From the NCBI GenBank assembly GCA_017609625.1, contig JAFCDN010000005.1, positions 1 to 56,901 on the forward strand: a stretch of DNA of 56,901 nucleotides, written 5' to 3'. Every line of letters begins with the position of its first letter. The first letter of the stretch is position 1. Source of the DNA: Candidatus Iainarchaeum sp. (GTDB lineage Archaea; Iainarchaeota; Iainarchaeia; Iainarchaeales; 1-14-0-10-31-34). Positions 41,829 through 49,712 of this stretch are shown in pieces. The translations under genes and the position numbers were made by a program. Below the pieces are notes generated by a model. That model saw only the letters and a program-made list of their open reading frames with translations. It ran no database searches and had not been told where the DNA came from.

Positions 41829-42353
41829 TTATTCACTTGTATAATCAATCAAAGAAAAAACTTTATATGGTTTTAATTTTTCTTTTCCTTCCAAAAAACT
41901 CAACTCAATTAAAAAACAAAATCCAACTATTTCTCCACCTAATTTTTCCACTAATTCTTTTACTGCTTGTCCGGTACCTCCGGTTGCAAGGAGGTCGTCT
42001 ACCACCAGAATTTTGTCTCCTTTTTTGATTGCATCTCTGTGTATTTCTAATTCGTCTGAACCATATTCTTTTTCAAAAGAGGCTTTTTCTGTTGTAAAAG
42101 GAAGCTTTCCTGGTTTTCTTACAGGAACAAAAGAAACCCCTAATTCATATGCTATTATTCCTCCGAAAATAAATCCTCTTGATTCTGTTCCTACTACTGC
42201 ATCAATTTTTTCGCTTTCAAATGGTTCAAGCATTCCTTTAATTGCTTTTTTTGTTGCTTTTGGGTCTTGAAGCAATGTAGTTATATCGCGGAACATTATT
42301 CCTTTTTTTGGAAAATCAGGAATGTTTCTGATTTTTTCTTTTAGCTCTTCCAT
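41829..42353 (-). CDS. apt: Adenine phosphoribosyltransferase
   Basis: This encodes 174 residues. IPDFPKKGIMFRDITTLLQDP is the Apt N-terminal signature, and ILVVDDLLATGGTG is the PRPP-binding loop. It turns adenine and PRPP into AMP. With the MTA phosphorylase immediately downstream, adenine released from methylthioadenosine is returned to the nucleotide pool. It lies 15 nt after the sugar dehydratase gene on the same strand, so the sugar and salvage genes may share a transcript. Confidence 0.92.
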   Translation of the reverse strand: MEELKEKIRNIPDFPKKGIMFRDITTLLQDPKATKKAIKGMLEPFESEKIDAVVGTESRGFIFGGIIAYELGVSFVPVRKPGKLPFTTEKASFEKEYGSDELEIHRDAIKKGDKILVVDDLLATGGTGQAVKELVEKLGGEIVGFCFLIELSFLEGKEKLKPYKVFSLIDYTSE

Positions 42354-42368
42354 TTAGGTTCACAGAAT

Positions 42369-43334
42369 TTATTTTTTGATTTTTTTTCTCCAGTAATCCA
42401 GCAAGTCTTCCATTGTTTTTTCAAATGCAATTTCTGGTTTCCAGCCTGTTTGTTTCCTGAATTTACTGGAATCTCCTAATAAAATCTGCACGTCTGAAGG
42501 CCTTAATCTTTTTGGATCCTGTTTTACCTCAAAATCTTTTTTTGTGAGTTCTTTCAGAATGTCAACTATTTTTTGTATTTCATATGCTTTTCCTGAACAA
42601 ATATTATATGCTTCTCCTGGAGTGCATTTTTCTGCTGCAAGCCAGTATGCCCTGACAGTGTCTCTTACATCAGTGTAATCTCTTTTTGCTTTTAAATTTC
42701 CAACCATTAATACTGGTTTTTGTTCTCCTGCTTCTATTAGTGCAACTTGTTTTGCAAAATTGCTTGTGACATATGATTCTCCCCTTCTTGGGCCTTCATG
42801 ATTAAATGCTCTTGTCCTGATTATTTTAAGTCCATAGCTTTTGTTGTATTGGTATCCCAGCAAGTCCATTGCTACTTTGCTTACTCCATAAGGGCTTAAA
42901 GGCCTTAGCGGATTGTCCTCTGTTATTGGCACTTCATCTTCTTTTACCATGCCGTATTCTTCGCTTGAACCTGCAATTTGTATTGTAATGCTCTTGTTGT
43001 TTTTCTTTATTGCTTCAAATAAATTAAGTGAACCAACAATGTTTGTGTTTAATGTTTCCACTGGAGACTTCCATGAGCTTGGAACAAAAGCCTGTGCTGC
43101 CAGATGAAAGATATAATCCGGCTTTACTTCTTCTATTGTTTTGTCAACTGAATAAGAATCTGTTATATCACATTCAACTAATTCAATTTTTTTCATGATC
43201 CCTTTTATATTTGAAAAATCCTCGTTTTTTGTTCTGTATGCTCCGTAAACTTCTCCTAATTTGTTGTTTAGGATGTATTCGCTTAAGTGGCTTCCAACAA
43301 AACCATTTGCTCCTGTTATTAATACTTTTTTCAT
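42369..43334 (-). CDS. GDP-mannose 4,6-dehydratase / GDP-6-deoxyhexose reductase-type SDR
   Basis: From the ATG at 43334, with GGTGATAAA as ribosome binding site, this is 321 residues. Rossmann motif TGANGFVGSHL; catalytic SSEEYG and SPYGVSKVAMD (Tyr-x3-Lys); RTRAFNHEGPRRGESYVTSN and RDYTDVRDTVRAYWLAAE are typical of the GMD/RMD branch acting on GDP-mannose or its 4-keto product. Which of the two reactions it does cannot be told from sequence. It follows the mannose-1-phosphate guanylyltransferase-like fusion gene after 8 nt, so product and substrate are probably linked. Confidence 0.8.
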   Translation of the reverse strand: MKKVLITGANGFVGSHLSEYILNNKLGEVYGAYRTKNEDFSNIKGIMKKIELVECDITDSYSVDKTIEEVKPDYIFHLAAQAFVPSSWKSPVETLNTNIVGSLNLFEAIKKNNKSITIQIAGSSEEYGMVKEDEVPITEDNPLRPLSPYGVSKVAMDLLGYQYNKSYGLKIIRTRAFNHEGPRRGESYVTSNFAKQVALIEAGEQKPVLMVGNLKAKRDYTDVRDTVRAYWLAAEKCTPGEAYNICSGKAYEIQKIVDILKELTKKDFEVKQDPKRLRPSDVQILLGDSSKFRKQTGWKPEIAFEKTMEDLLDYWRKKIKK

Positions 43335-43342
43335 TTTATCAC

Positions 43343-44188
43343 CTAAATTATTCCTTTCCATTCTTTTTTTGCATGTTCATATCTTTGAATTGTGTCAGTG
43401 GGAAACCACTGGCCGTTGTAAACATACCCAAATAATTTTCCTTTTTTGCTTAGATGTGGAAAAACATCTTTTTCTATCAGAGAAAATCCTTTTGGAATCA
43501 TATCAATTACTTCTGGCTTTAGAATATAAGTGCCTGAATTAATTAAATTTGATTTTGGTTGTGCAGGCTTTTCCACAAAACGTTTTATTTCGTTTCCTTC
43601 TACTTCAACTACTCCAAAATTCTTTGGGTCTTTTACAGGAGACAAGGCAATTGTTGCATAAGCTTTGTTTTTTTTGTGAAAAGAATACATGTCGTTTAGG
43701 TTGATGTTTGTCAGGTTGTCTCCGTTAAACATCAAAAATTCTTCTACTAATAAATTCCTTGCAAGTCTTAAAGGGCCTCCAGTACCTAAAGGCTTTTTTT
43801 CAATTACATATTCAATGTTGATTCCGTATTTTTCTCCGTCTCCAAAGTATTCCTGTATTTTTTCTGCGCGGTATCCTAAAGATAAAATCAAATTTTTTAT
43901 GTTGTATTTTGAAAGCAGCTCAATTACATATTCCAGAATTGGTTTTCCTTTTACTTCAATCATTGGTTTTGGCGTGTTGTCTGTTAAAGGTTTTAATCTT
44001 GTTCCTTTTCCTCCTGCAAGAACAAATGCAGTGGAAAGCTCGTTTGTTTGCATTGCTTTTCTTGCCAGATGTTCTATTGCATGGCTTCTGTTCCTTATAT
44101 TTTGCCCGTCTATTTTGTTGTCTATTGTTTTTAGAATGTCTGAGCCGATGTTTATTGTGACTCTTTCTTTTTCGCTTCTTTTGTTCAT
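43343..44188 (-). CDS. Ribbon-helix-helix domain fused to a sugar-phosphate nucleotidyltransferase
   Basis: This encodes 281 residues. Residues about 8-48 are a ribbon-helix-helix DNA-binding domain: strand RVTINIGSDIL, helix KTIDNKIDG, turn NIRNRS, helix HAIEHLARKAM. From about 52 a complete nucleotidyltransferase follows: VLAGGKGTRLKPLTDNTPKPM, EKKPLGTGGPLRLA, FNGDNL, FVEKPAQPKS; the closest type is mannose-1-phosphate guanylyltransferase. The fold and the active site both look intact, so one chain may bind DNA and activate a sugar. A three-half-site operator overlaps its start codon. It is transcribed with the GMD-type gene downstream. Confidence 0.85.
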   Translation of the reverse strand: MNKRSEKERVTINIGSDILKTIDNKIDGQNIRNRSHAIEHLARKAMQTNELSTAFVLAGGKGTRLKPLTDNTPKPMIEVKGKPILEYVIELLSKYNIKNLILSLGYRAEKIQEYFGDGEKYGINIEYVIEKKPLGTGGPLRLARNLLVEEFLMFNGDNLTNINLNDMYSFHKKNKAYATIALSPVKDPKNFGVVEVEGNEIKRFVEKPAQPKSNLINSGTYILKPEVIDMIPKGFSLIEKDVFPHLSKKGKLFGYVYNGQWFPTDTIQRYEHAKKEWKGII

Positions 44189-44209
44189 AATTTTTCATAT
44201 TATTTATGA
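44185..44209. promoter_or_regulatory. Operator A: three phased half-sites at the RHH fusion start
   Basis: TCATA at 44185-44189, TCATA at 44195-44199, and TATGA at 44205-44209 are spaced exactly 10 bp apart; the last two form the dyad TTCATA-N5-TATGAA. The first contains the fusion gene's start codon (CAT, minus strand). A TATA-like TTTATAAATT at about 44219-44229 serves the divergent gene at 44249. The same arrangement occurs at 46502-46526. Confidence 0.7.
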
Positions 44210-44248
44210 ATATATTCCTTTATAAATTAACCTTCCTTTATTTTTTTT

Positions 44249-45064
44249 ATGATTGGAATCAGTTCAAGTTATTTTGCTTCCAGAAATTTTTCTGTTTATG
44301 ATTCAGTCAAAAAAGCATATTCTCTGGGTTTCAGAACAATTGAGTTGGGTGCAGCGCATTCTTTTGAGGAAAACCTTCCTGGAACACTAAAAAAAATAAA
44401 AAAAGATTTTCCTGGAGTTTTTTTCACTTTGCATGGTTTGTTTCCTCCGTTAAAGGAAAAAATATGGTTTAACCCTTCGCTTGGTTTAACTGATTTGAAC
44501 AGGAAAATTATTGATTCTTTTTTTACAGCAGCAGAAACAGTTGATGCAAAAGTAATAGGGTTTCACCCTGGTTTTATGTTTGAGGTTTCTTATGAGGAAT
44601 TAAACGGTTTTGGTGAAACAAAAAATATAAGGTGGCTGGATGAAAAAATTTCCTGGAAAAATTTGTTTGATGTTTTGGATTATGCTGTTAAAAAAAACTC
44701 TGAAAACAAATTTGATTTAGTTATTGAAAATATTGCTGCTTTAAAAGATCGTGCTTTGGTTTCTGGAAAAAATTTTCAGAGAGTTTTTGATGAATTTCCT
44801 TCTGTTGGACTGCTTTTTGATTTAGGTCATTCTCTTTCAGATAAAACTTATCAGGAATTAATGTTTTTTAAGGACAAGATAAGAGAAGTCCATTTGCACA
44901 TGCCTTTGGGAAAAAAAATTCACCAGCCTGTTGATGAAAAAACTCTTGATTTCCTGAAGCCGATAAAACAGATTAAAGAGATTCCTGTTGTAATTGAACA
45001 CTTTAATGGAATCTCTGAAGAACAGGTTCTGGAAGAAAAAGAATTGTTTGAATCTTTTTTCTGA
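44249..45064 (+). CDS. TIM-barrel sugar isomerase/AP-endonuclease-2 family protein
   Basis: This encodes 271 residues. GFRTIELGAAHSF, FFTLHGLFPPL, VIGFHPGF, LVIENIA, VGLLFDLGHSL, REVHLHMPLG and PVVIEHF lie in order, the strand ends of the xylose isomerase-like TIM barrel with His/Glu/Asp metal ligands. Members are sugar-phosphate isomerases/epimerases or endonuclease IV relatives; sugar metabolism is favoured by the neighbours. It is divergent from the RHH-nucleotidyltransferase, sharing the operator region. Confidence 0.75.
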   Translation: MIGISSSYFASRNFSVYDSVKKAYSLGFRTIELGAAHSFEENLPGTLKKIKKDFPGVFFTLHGLFPPLKEKIWFNPSLGLTDLNRKIIDSFFTAAETVDAKVIGFHPGFMFEVSYEELNGFGETKNIRWLDEKISWKNLFDVLDYAVKKNSENKFDLVIENIAALKDRALVSGKNFQRVFDEFPSVGLLFDLGHSLSDKTYQELMFFKDKIREVHLHMPLGKKIHQPVDEKTLDFLKPIKQIKEIPVVIEHFNGISEEQVLEEKELFESFF

Positions 45065-45098
45065 TTTTTTGTTTAAGTTATCTTATTAGTTCATTAAA

Positions 45099-45641
45099 TT
45101 ATTTATTCTTTTTATTTTGAACCTTACTTGATGCAAAACCTCCAATACAAGAAAGGATAAACCCAAATAACCCATAAATTACCATATTTGACACAGCAGT
45201 AACAATTGAATACATCAAAAATATAATTCCCATAAGCCCTACCCATGGCTGCCCAGAACCTGAGCTAAGTTGAATATTGATCCCAAACAGGTTAAGCACA
45301 GTATCAGTTAATCCAAACGGCAAAACAAAAGCCATGATTATTAGAAATATTCCTAGCAGTAAGCTGCTCAATATTCCTACTCCTGCACCTAATTTTCCAG
45401 CATCAATTAATTTGTAATTAGATTTTTTTACTGCTCTCCAACCCAAAAAAATAAAGTAAGCAGGGATTAAAATAAAAATTATTATCAATAATGCAGATTG
45501 TGCTAGTTCTTTAAAAGTAAAATCAATATTTGAAAATATGTTTAGGGTTATTCCAAGAAACAAAATAACATTAATAAGTTGAATAATAAAAAGCAGAAGT
45601 ATTGAAAATTTATGTTTTAATATTGAACTAATAATTTTCAT
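45099..45641 (-). CDS. Four-helix membrane protein of unknown function
   Basis: This encodes 180 residues with four membrane helices (about 12-35, 48-68, 84-112, 138-170) and a Lys/Ser-rich cytosolic end (ASSKVQNKKNK). There is a small extracytoplasmic loop with Gln/Gly/Ser (NIQLSSGSGQPW). I do not recognise a family. It sits between the two RHH fusion genes and is read in the same direction as they are; a link to their regulation is not shown. Confidence 0.55.
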   Translation of the reverse strand: MKIISSILKHKFSILLLFIIQLINVILFLGITLNIFSNIDFTFKELAQSALLIIIFILIPAYFIFLGWRAVKKSNYKLIDAGKLGAGVGILSSLLLGIFLIIMAFVLPFGLTDTVLNLFGINIQLSSGSGQPWVGLMGIIFLMYSIVTAVSNMVIYGLFGFILSCIGGFASSKVQNKKNK

Positions 45642-45710
45642 TATGTAATTAGTATTTTGCGGTTTAAATAGTTTTCCTTAATTCAATTATGTAGAATAAA
45701 TTAGTTTTTT

Positions 45711-46505
45711 CTATAAAATCCTTTTTGCTCTTTCGTAATCTTTTTTTGAGTTAATATTGAAATACATTCCCTGAAACGGATACCCTAAAAGAAGTCCTTT
45801 TTCTGCAAGCTTTGGAAACAAGTCTTTTTCGATGCTTTTCATTTTCCTTGAAACATGTTTGAATACTTCTGGCTCAAAAATATAATATCCTGCGTTTATC
45901 AGGTAGCTTCCTGTTTCTCTTTTTGGTTTTTCTTTGAATTCGCTTATTTTTTTTCCCTGCAGCATTGCCACTCCGTAATCCATCGGATTGTTCACTGTTG
46001 TTAATGCAATGGTTGCAATTGATTTGTTTGCCTGATGAAAGGAAAGCATTTCATTTAAATTCAAACTGCATAAACTGTCTCCGTTTACTACTGCAAAAGT
46101 GTCGCTGAAACTGTTTTTCATTCTCATTACAGGCTCTATTGTTCCGGAAGGTTTTTCTAATTCTAAAAAATCTGCTGAACTTTTTTTTTCTTTGAGTTTT
46201 CTGATTATTTTTTCTTTGTTTAAGTCAACACTTACTGTGACCTTTCCGGGATTAAATTCTTGCAGGTAGTCAATTACTTTTTCTATAAGGTATTTTTTGT
46301 TTATTTCCAGAAGAAATCTGCTTTCTTTAAAAGAGTCTTTTCCCCCTGCCAATACTAATGCATTTTTTATCCTGTAATCTGAAAGCGTTTTTGACAAAAG
46401 GTATTCTATTGCCTGGCTTCTGCTTCTGATGCTTAATCCGTCAACTATTCTGTCAACCTGGTTCAGAATATCATTTTTTATTGTGATGGTAACCCTTTTT
46501 CTCAT
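45711..46505 (-). CDS. Ribbon-helix-helix domain fused to a degenerate nucleotidyltransferase
   Basis: This encodes 264 residues. The RHH domain (about 3-42: RVTITIKNDIL, NQVDRIVDG, SIRSRSQAIEYLLSKTL) is very close to that of the protein at 43343. The nucleotidyltransferase part keeps the fold (NALVLAGGK, VVNGDSLCSLNL, EFKEKPKRETGSYLINAGY), but the phosphate-binding signature after GGK is lost: DSFKESRFLLEIN replaces GTRLKPLTDNTPKPM. It may thus bind a sugar nucleotide without catalysis and act as a regulator. An operator identical in layout to that of the first fusion overlaps its start codon. Confidence 0.8.
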   Translation of the reverse strand: MRKRVTITIKNDILNQVDRIVDGLSIRSRSQAIEYLLSKTLSDYRIKNALVLAGGKDSFKESRFLLEINKKYLIEKVIDYLQEFNPGKVTVSVDLNKEKIIRKLKEKKSSADFLELEKPSGTIEPVMRMKNSFSDTFAVVNGDSLCSLNLNEMLSFHQANKSIATIALTTVNNPMDYGVAMLQGKKISEFKEKPKRETGSYLINAGYYIFEPEVFKHVSRKMKSIEKDLFPKLAEKGLLLGYPFQGMYFNINSKKDYERAKRIL

Positions 46506-46526
46506 ATACTATCATACACTATATGA
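46502..46526. promoter_or_regulatory. Operator B: three phased half-sites at the second RHH fusion start
   Basis: TCATA at 46502-46506, TCATA at 46512-46516 and TATGA at 46522-46526, again exactly 10 bp apart with the start codon in the first copy. The spacers (TATCT-like, not conserved) differ from operator A, so only the half-sites are conserved. A TATTTTAAAATC promoter element (about 46535-46546) lies between it and the divergent ugd gene at 46591. Confidence 0.7.
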
Positions 46527-46590
46527 TTCATTCTTATTTTAAAATCTTATTACATTTCTTTATTTACTGATTATCTTTTGGGAGGATATT

Positions 46591-47856
46591 ATGAAGATTT
46601 CTGTTGTTGGAACAGGCTATGTTGGATTGATTACCGGAGCAGGTTTGGCTTTGAAAGGCCATGAAGTGATTTGCGTTGATACTAGTAAAGAAAAGGTTGA
46701 AATGATTAATGAAAAAAAGCCTCCGATTTATGAGAAAGGGCTGAAGGAGGCACTTGAAAAGATCGTTCCTTTTTCTTTGACTGCTTTAACTGACCTAAAA
46801 AAAGCTGTTTTGGATTCTGATGTTTCTTTTGTTTGTGTTGGAACTCCTTGTGATGAAGAAGGCAAATGCGATTTAACTGCTGTAAGGAAAGTTTCTGAAG
46901 AGATTGCTTCTGTGCTGAAAGAAAAGGATTCTTTTCATGTTGTTGTGGTTAAAAGCACTGTTGTTCCTTCCACTACAAAAAAGCTTATTCTTCCTTTGTT
47001 TGAAAAAAATTCCGGAAAAAAGCTTGGAGAGTTTGGCTTGTGCATGAACCCTGAAACTTTAAGGGAAGGTTTTGCTTTGGAAGACTTTTTGAACCCTGAC
47101 AGAATAATTTTAGGGGTTGAAGATGAAAAAACAAAGAATGCAGTAGAAAAAGTTTATGAAAATTTTTCTTCGCAAAAATTTTTTTGCGGTTTTTCTGAAG
47201 CTGAAATGATAAAATATGCTTCAAATTCTTTGCTTGCAACAAAGATTTCTTTTATTAATGAAATCGGGAACATCTGCAAAAAGCTTGGTATTGACACTTA
47301 TAAAGTTTCTGAAGGAGTCGGACTGGATAAACGCATTTCACCGCATTTTTTGAATGCAGGTTTGGGTTTTGGCGGAAGCTGTTTTCCAAAAGATGTTTCT
47401 GCTTTGATTGCAAAAGGAAATGAACTGAAGGTTGAAACTTTTCTTTTGGATTCTGTTATGAAAGTAAATGAACTGCAGCCAAAGCTTTTTTTGGATTCAG
47501 TTAAATCTGAAACAAAATTGAAAGGAAAAAAGATTGCAGTTTTAGGTTTAGCGTTTAAGCCTGGAACTGATGATATAAGGGAAAGCCGTTCAATTCCTGT
47601 GATTCAGGAATTGCTGAAAGAAAAAGCTGAAATTGTTGCGCATGACCCTGAAGCAGAAGAAAACATGAAAAAATTTTTTCCTGAAATTTCTTATGCTGAT
47701 TCTGCACAAAAAGCAGTTGATTCCAGCGGGATGGTTTTTATTTTAACTGAATGGCATGAATTTTCTTCACTGAATTTTGGCAACAAACCTGTTTTTGATG
47801 CAAGGCATATTTTTAAAGAAAGTAGGCCTGTAAATTATAGAGGGTTTTTATGGTGA
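46591..47856 (+). CDS. ugd: UDP-glucose 6-dehydrogenase
   Basis: This encodes 421 residues. N-terminal NAD site VVGTGYVGLITGAGLALKGHE; FVCVGTPCDEEGKCD; VKSTVVPSTT; the catalytic Cys264 in GFGGSCFPKDVSAL; C-terminal LAFKPGTDDIRESRS. It oxidises UDP-glucose to UDP-glucuronate. A strong ribosome binding site, GGGAGGAT, precedes the ATG. It leads an operon continuing with galU (7-nt overlap) and the UDP-xylose synthase gene. It is divergent from the second RHH fusion gene and probably under operator B. Confidence 0.94.
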   Translation: MKISVVGTGYVGLITGAGLALKGHEVICVDTSKEKVEMINEKKPPIYEKGLKEALEKIVPFSLTALTDLKKAVLDSDVSFVCVGTPCDEEGKCDLTAVRKVSEEIASVLKEKDSFHVVVVKSTVVPSTTKKLILPLFEKNSGKKLGEFGLCMNPETLREGFALEDFLNPDRIILGVEDEKTKNAVEKVYENFSSQKFFCGFSEAEMIKYASNSLLATKISFINEIGNICKKLGIDTYKVSEGVGLDKRISPHFLNAGLGFGGSCFPKDVSALIAKGNELKVETFLLDSVMKVNELQPKLFLDSVKSETKLKGKKIAVLGLAFKPGTDDIRESRSIPVIQELLKEKAEIVAHDPEAEENMKKFFPEISYADSAQKAVDSSGMVFILTEWHEFSSLNFGNKPVFDARHIFKESRPVNYRGFLW

Positions 47857-48737
47857 AAAAAACTTTTGAAGGAGCAAAAAGGGTAAGGAAAGTTGTAATT
47901 CCTGCAGCGGGTTTTGGAACAAGATTTTTGCCTGCATCTAAGGTTGTTCCAAAAGAAATGTTTCCTGTAGTAGACAAGCCTGCAATTCAGTATCTTGTAG
48001 AAGAAGTTGTTGCTTCTGGTATTGAAGACATTTTGATTATTACTTCAAAGGATAAAACTTCAATTGAAGATCATTTTGACAGAAATTTTGAGTTGTATGA
48101 AAAGCTTGAAAAAAAAGGACAGAAAAGCGAGGTAGCTAAACTCAAAAAGATTGATGATTTGGCTGACATTCATTATATTCGACAAAAAGAAGCTTTGGGT
48201 TTAGGCCATGCGGTTTTGTGTGCAAAAAAGCATATTGGAAATGAGCCTTTTGGGGTGATGTTAGGAGACGATTTAATTCTTTCAGAAAAGCCTGCTTTGA
48301 GAAAATTAATTGACATTTATGAAAAGTATAATTCTTCTGTTTTATGCGTGCAGGAAATTCCAAAAAAAGATATTTCCAGGTTTGGGGTAATTAAATTTAA
48401 AAGAGAAAAAGGAGAGATTGTGGTAGAGGATATGGTTGAAAAGCCTCCTATAGGCAAAGCTCCGTCAAATTTAGCTATTGTTGGCAGGTATTTATTGAAG
48501 CCGGAAATTTTTGGAATACTTGAAGAGATTCCTTTTGGCAAAGGAAATGAACTCCAGTTAACTGATGGCCTTCATGTGTTGAATGAAATAGATAAAATGA
48601 TGGCTTATGAAATTAAAGACGGAGAATGGCTTACAATTGGAGATAAGATGAGTTATTTTAAGGCAATGGTTAGATATGTTTTGCAAAGGCCTGATATGAG
48701 AAATGAAGCTGCTGCTTATCTTAAAAATTTGATTTAA
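47850..48737 (+). CDS. galU: UTP-glucose-1-phosphate uridylyltransferase
   Basis: This encodes 295 residues. VVIPAAGFGTRFLPASKVVPKEM is the GalU N-terminal signature; IRQKEALGLGHAVLCAKK, GDDLIL, MVEKPPIGKAPSNLAIVGRYLL and GKGNELQLTDGL follow. It makes UDP-glucose, the substrate for the Ugd encoded just upstream. The ATG lies inside the end of ugd (ATGGTGA), so the two are translationally coupled. Confidence 0.93.
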   Translation: MVKKTFEGAKRVRKVVIPAAGFGTRFLPASKVVPKEMFPVVDKPAIQYLVEEVVASGIEDILIITSKDKTSIEDHFDRNFELYEKLEKKGQKSEVAKLKKIDDLADIHYIRQKEALGLGHAVLCAKKHIGNEPFGVMLGDDLILSEKPALRKLIDIYEKYNSSVLCVQEIPKKDISRFGVIKFKREKGEIVVEDMVEKPPIGKAPSNLAIVGRYLLKPEIFGILEEIPFGKGNELQLTDGLHVLNEIDKMMAYEIKDGEWLTIGDKMSYFKAMVRYVLQRPDMRNEAAAYLKNLI

Positions 48738-48746
48738 GGATTGTTT

Positions 48747-49679
48747 ATGAAAAAAGCCCTTGTTTCTGGTGGTGCAGGTTTTATTGGAAGCCATTTATGC
48801 CAGGCTTTGCTGGAAAAAAAAGAAGTTTTTTGTGTTGACAACCTGATTTCAGGAAAAAAAGAAAACATTGAACACTTGCTGGAAAAAGACAATTTTGTTT
48901 TTCTTCAGGAAGATGTTAATTCTTTTTCTTTTGAAGAAAAAGTTGATGAAGTTTTTCATTTAGCTTCTCTTGCGTCTCCTGTAGATTATTATTCCAATCC
49001 AGTTGAAACAATGCTTGTAGGTTCTGTTGGAACAAAAAACCTTTTGGATTTGGCAGTAAAAAATAAAGCAAAGTTTTTGTTTACTTCCACTTCAGAAATT
49101 TACGGTGATCCTTTAGAGCACCCGCAGAAAGAATCTTATTGGGGGAATGTAAATCCAATTGGAGAGCGTTCCTGCTATGATGAATCAAAAAGGTTTTCTG
49201 AAGCTTTGATTAAAGCTTATGAAAAAAAATTTTCTTTTAAGGGAAAGATTGTAAGGATTTTCAATACTTATGGCCCTAAAATGAAAGCTGATGACGGAAG
49301 AGTTGTTCCAAACTTTATTATTCAGGCTTTAAAGAACAAGCCTTTGACTGTTTATGGTTCAGGAAAGCAGACAAGAAGTTTTTGTTTTATTTCTGATATG
49401 GTTTTTGGTTTGCAGAAAACAATGGATTCTTCTTTTTTTGGGCCAATAAATTTAGGCAGCCCACAAGAATATACTATCCTTGAATTTGCAGAAAAAGTAA
49501 AAGAATTAACCGGAAAGAATATTTCTTTTGATTTCAAACCTGCTTTAAAAGACGATCCAAAACAGAGAAAGCCTGATATTTCTCTTGCAAAAAAGCAATT
49601 AAGCTGGAAACCGCGGGTTTTCTTGGAAGAAGGCCTTAATTTGACAATCGATTACTTTAAAAAAACTCAAAAACTTTAA
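48747..49679 (+). CDS. UDP-glucuronate decarboxylase (UDP-xylose synthase)
   Basis: From the ATG at 48747, AAGGA at 6-nt spacing, this is 310 residues. SGGAGFIGSHLCQALL; HLASLASPVDYYSNP; TSEIYGDPLEHPQKESYWGNV; NPIGERSCYDESKR (Tyr-x3-Lys); RIFNTYGPKMKADDGRVVPNF are the UXS hallmarks. It decarboxylates UDP-glucuronate to UDP-xylose. Together with galU and ugd directly before it, the operon would lead from glucose-1-phosphate to UDP-xylose. Confidence 0.87.
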   Translation: MKKALVSGGAGFIGSHLCQALLEKKEVFCVDNLISGKKENIEHLLEKDNFVFLQEDVNSFSFEEKVDEVFHLASLASPVDYYSNPVETMLVGSVGTKNLLDLAVKNKAKFLFTSTSEIYGDPLEHPQKESYWGNVNPIGERSCYDESKRFSEALIKAYEKKFSFKGKIVRIFNTYGPKMKADDGRVVPNFIIQALKNKPLTVYGSGKQTRSFCFISDMVFGLQKTMDSSFFGPINLGSPQEYTILEFAEKVKELTGKNISFDFKPALKDDPKQRKPDISLAKKQLSWKPRVFLEEGLNLTIDYFKKTQKL

Positions 49680-49712
49680 TTCTTTTGTTTTATTAATTTT
49701 TGTGGTGAAAAA

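Noticed and set aside
43689-44225. 178-codon plus-strand frame
   Set aside because: It is antisense to the RHH-nucleotidyltransferase fusion, whose conserved motifs fix the true strand.
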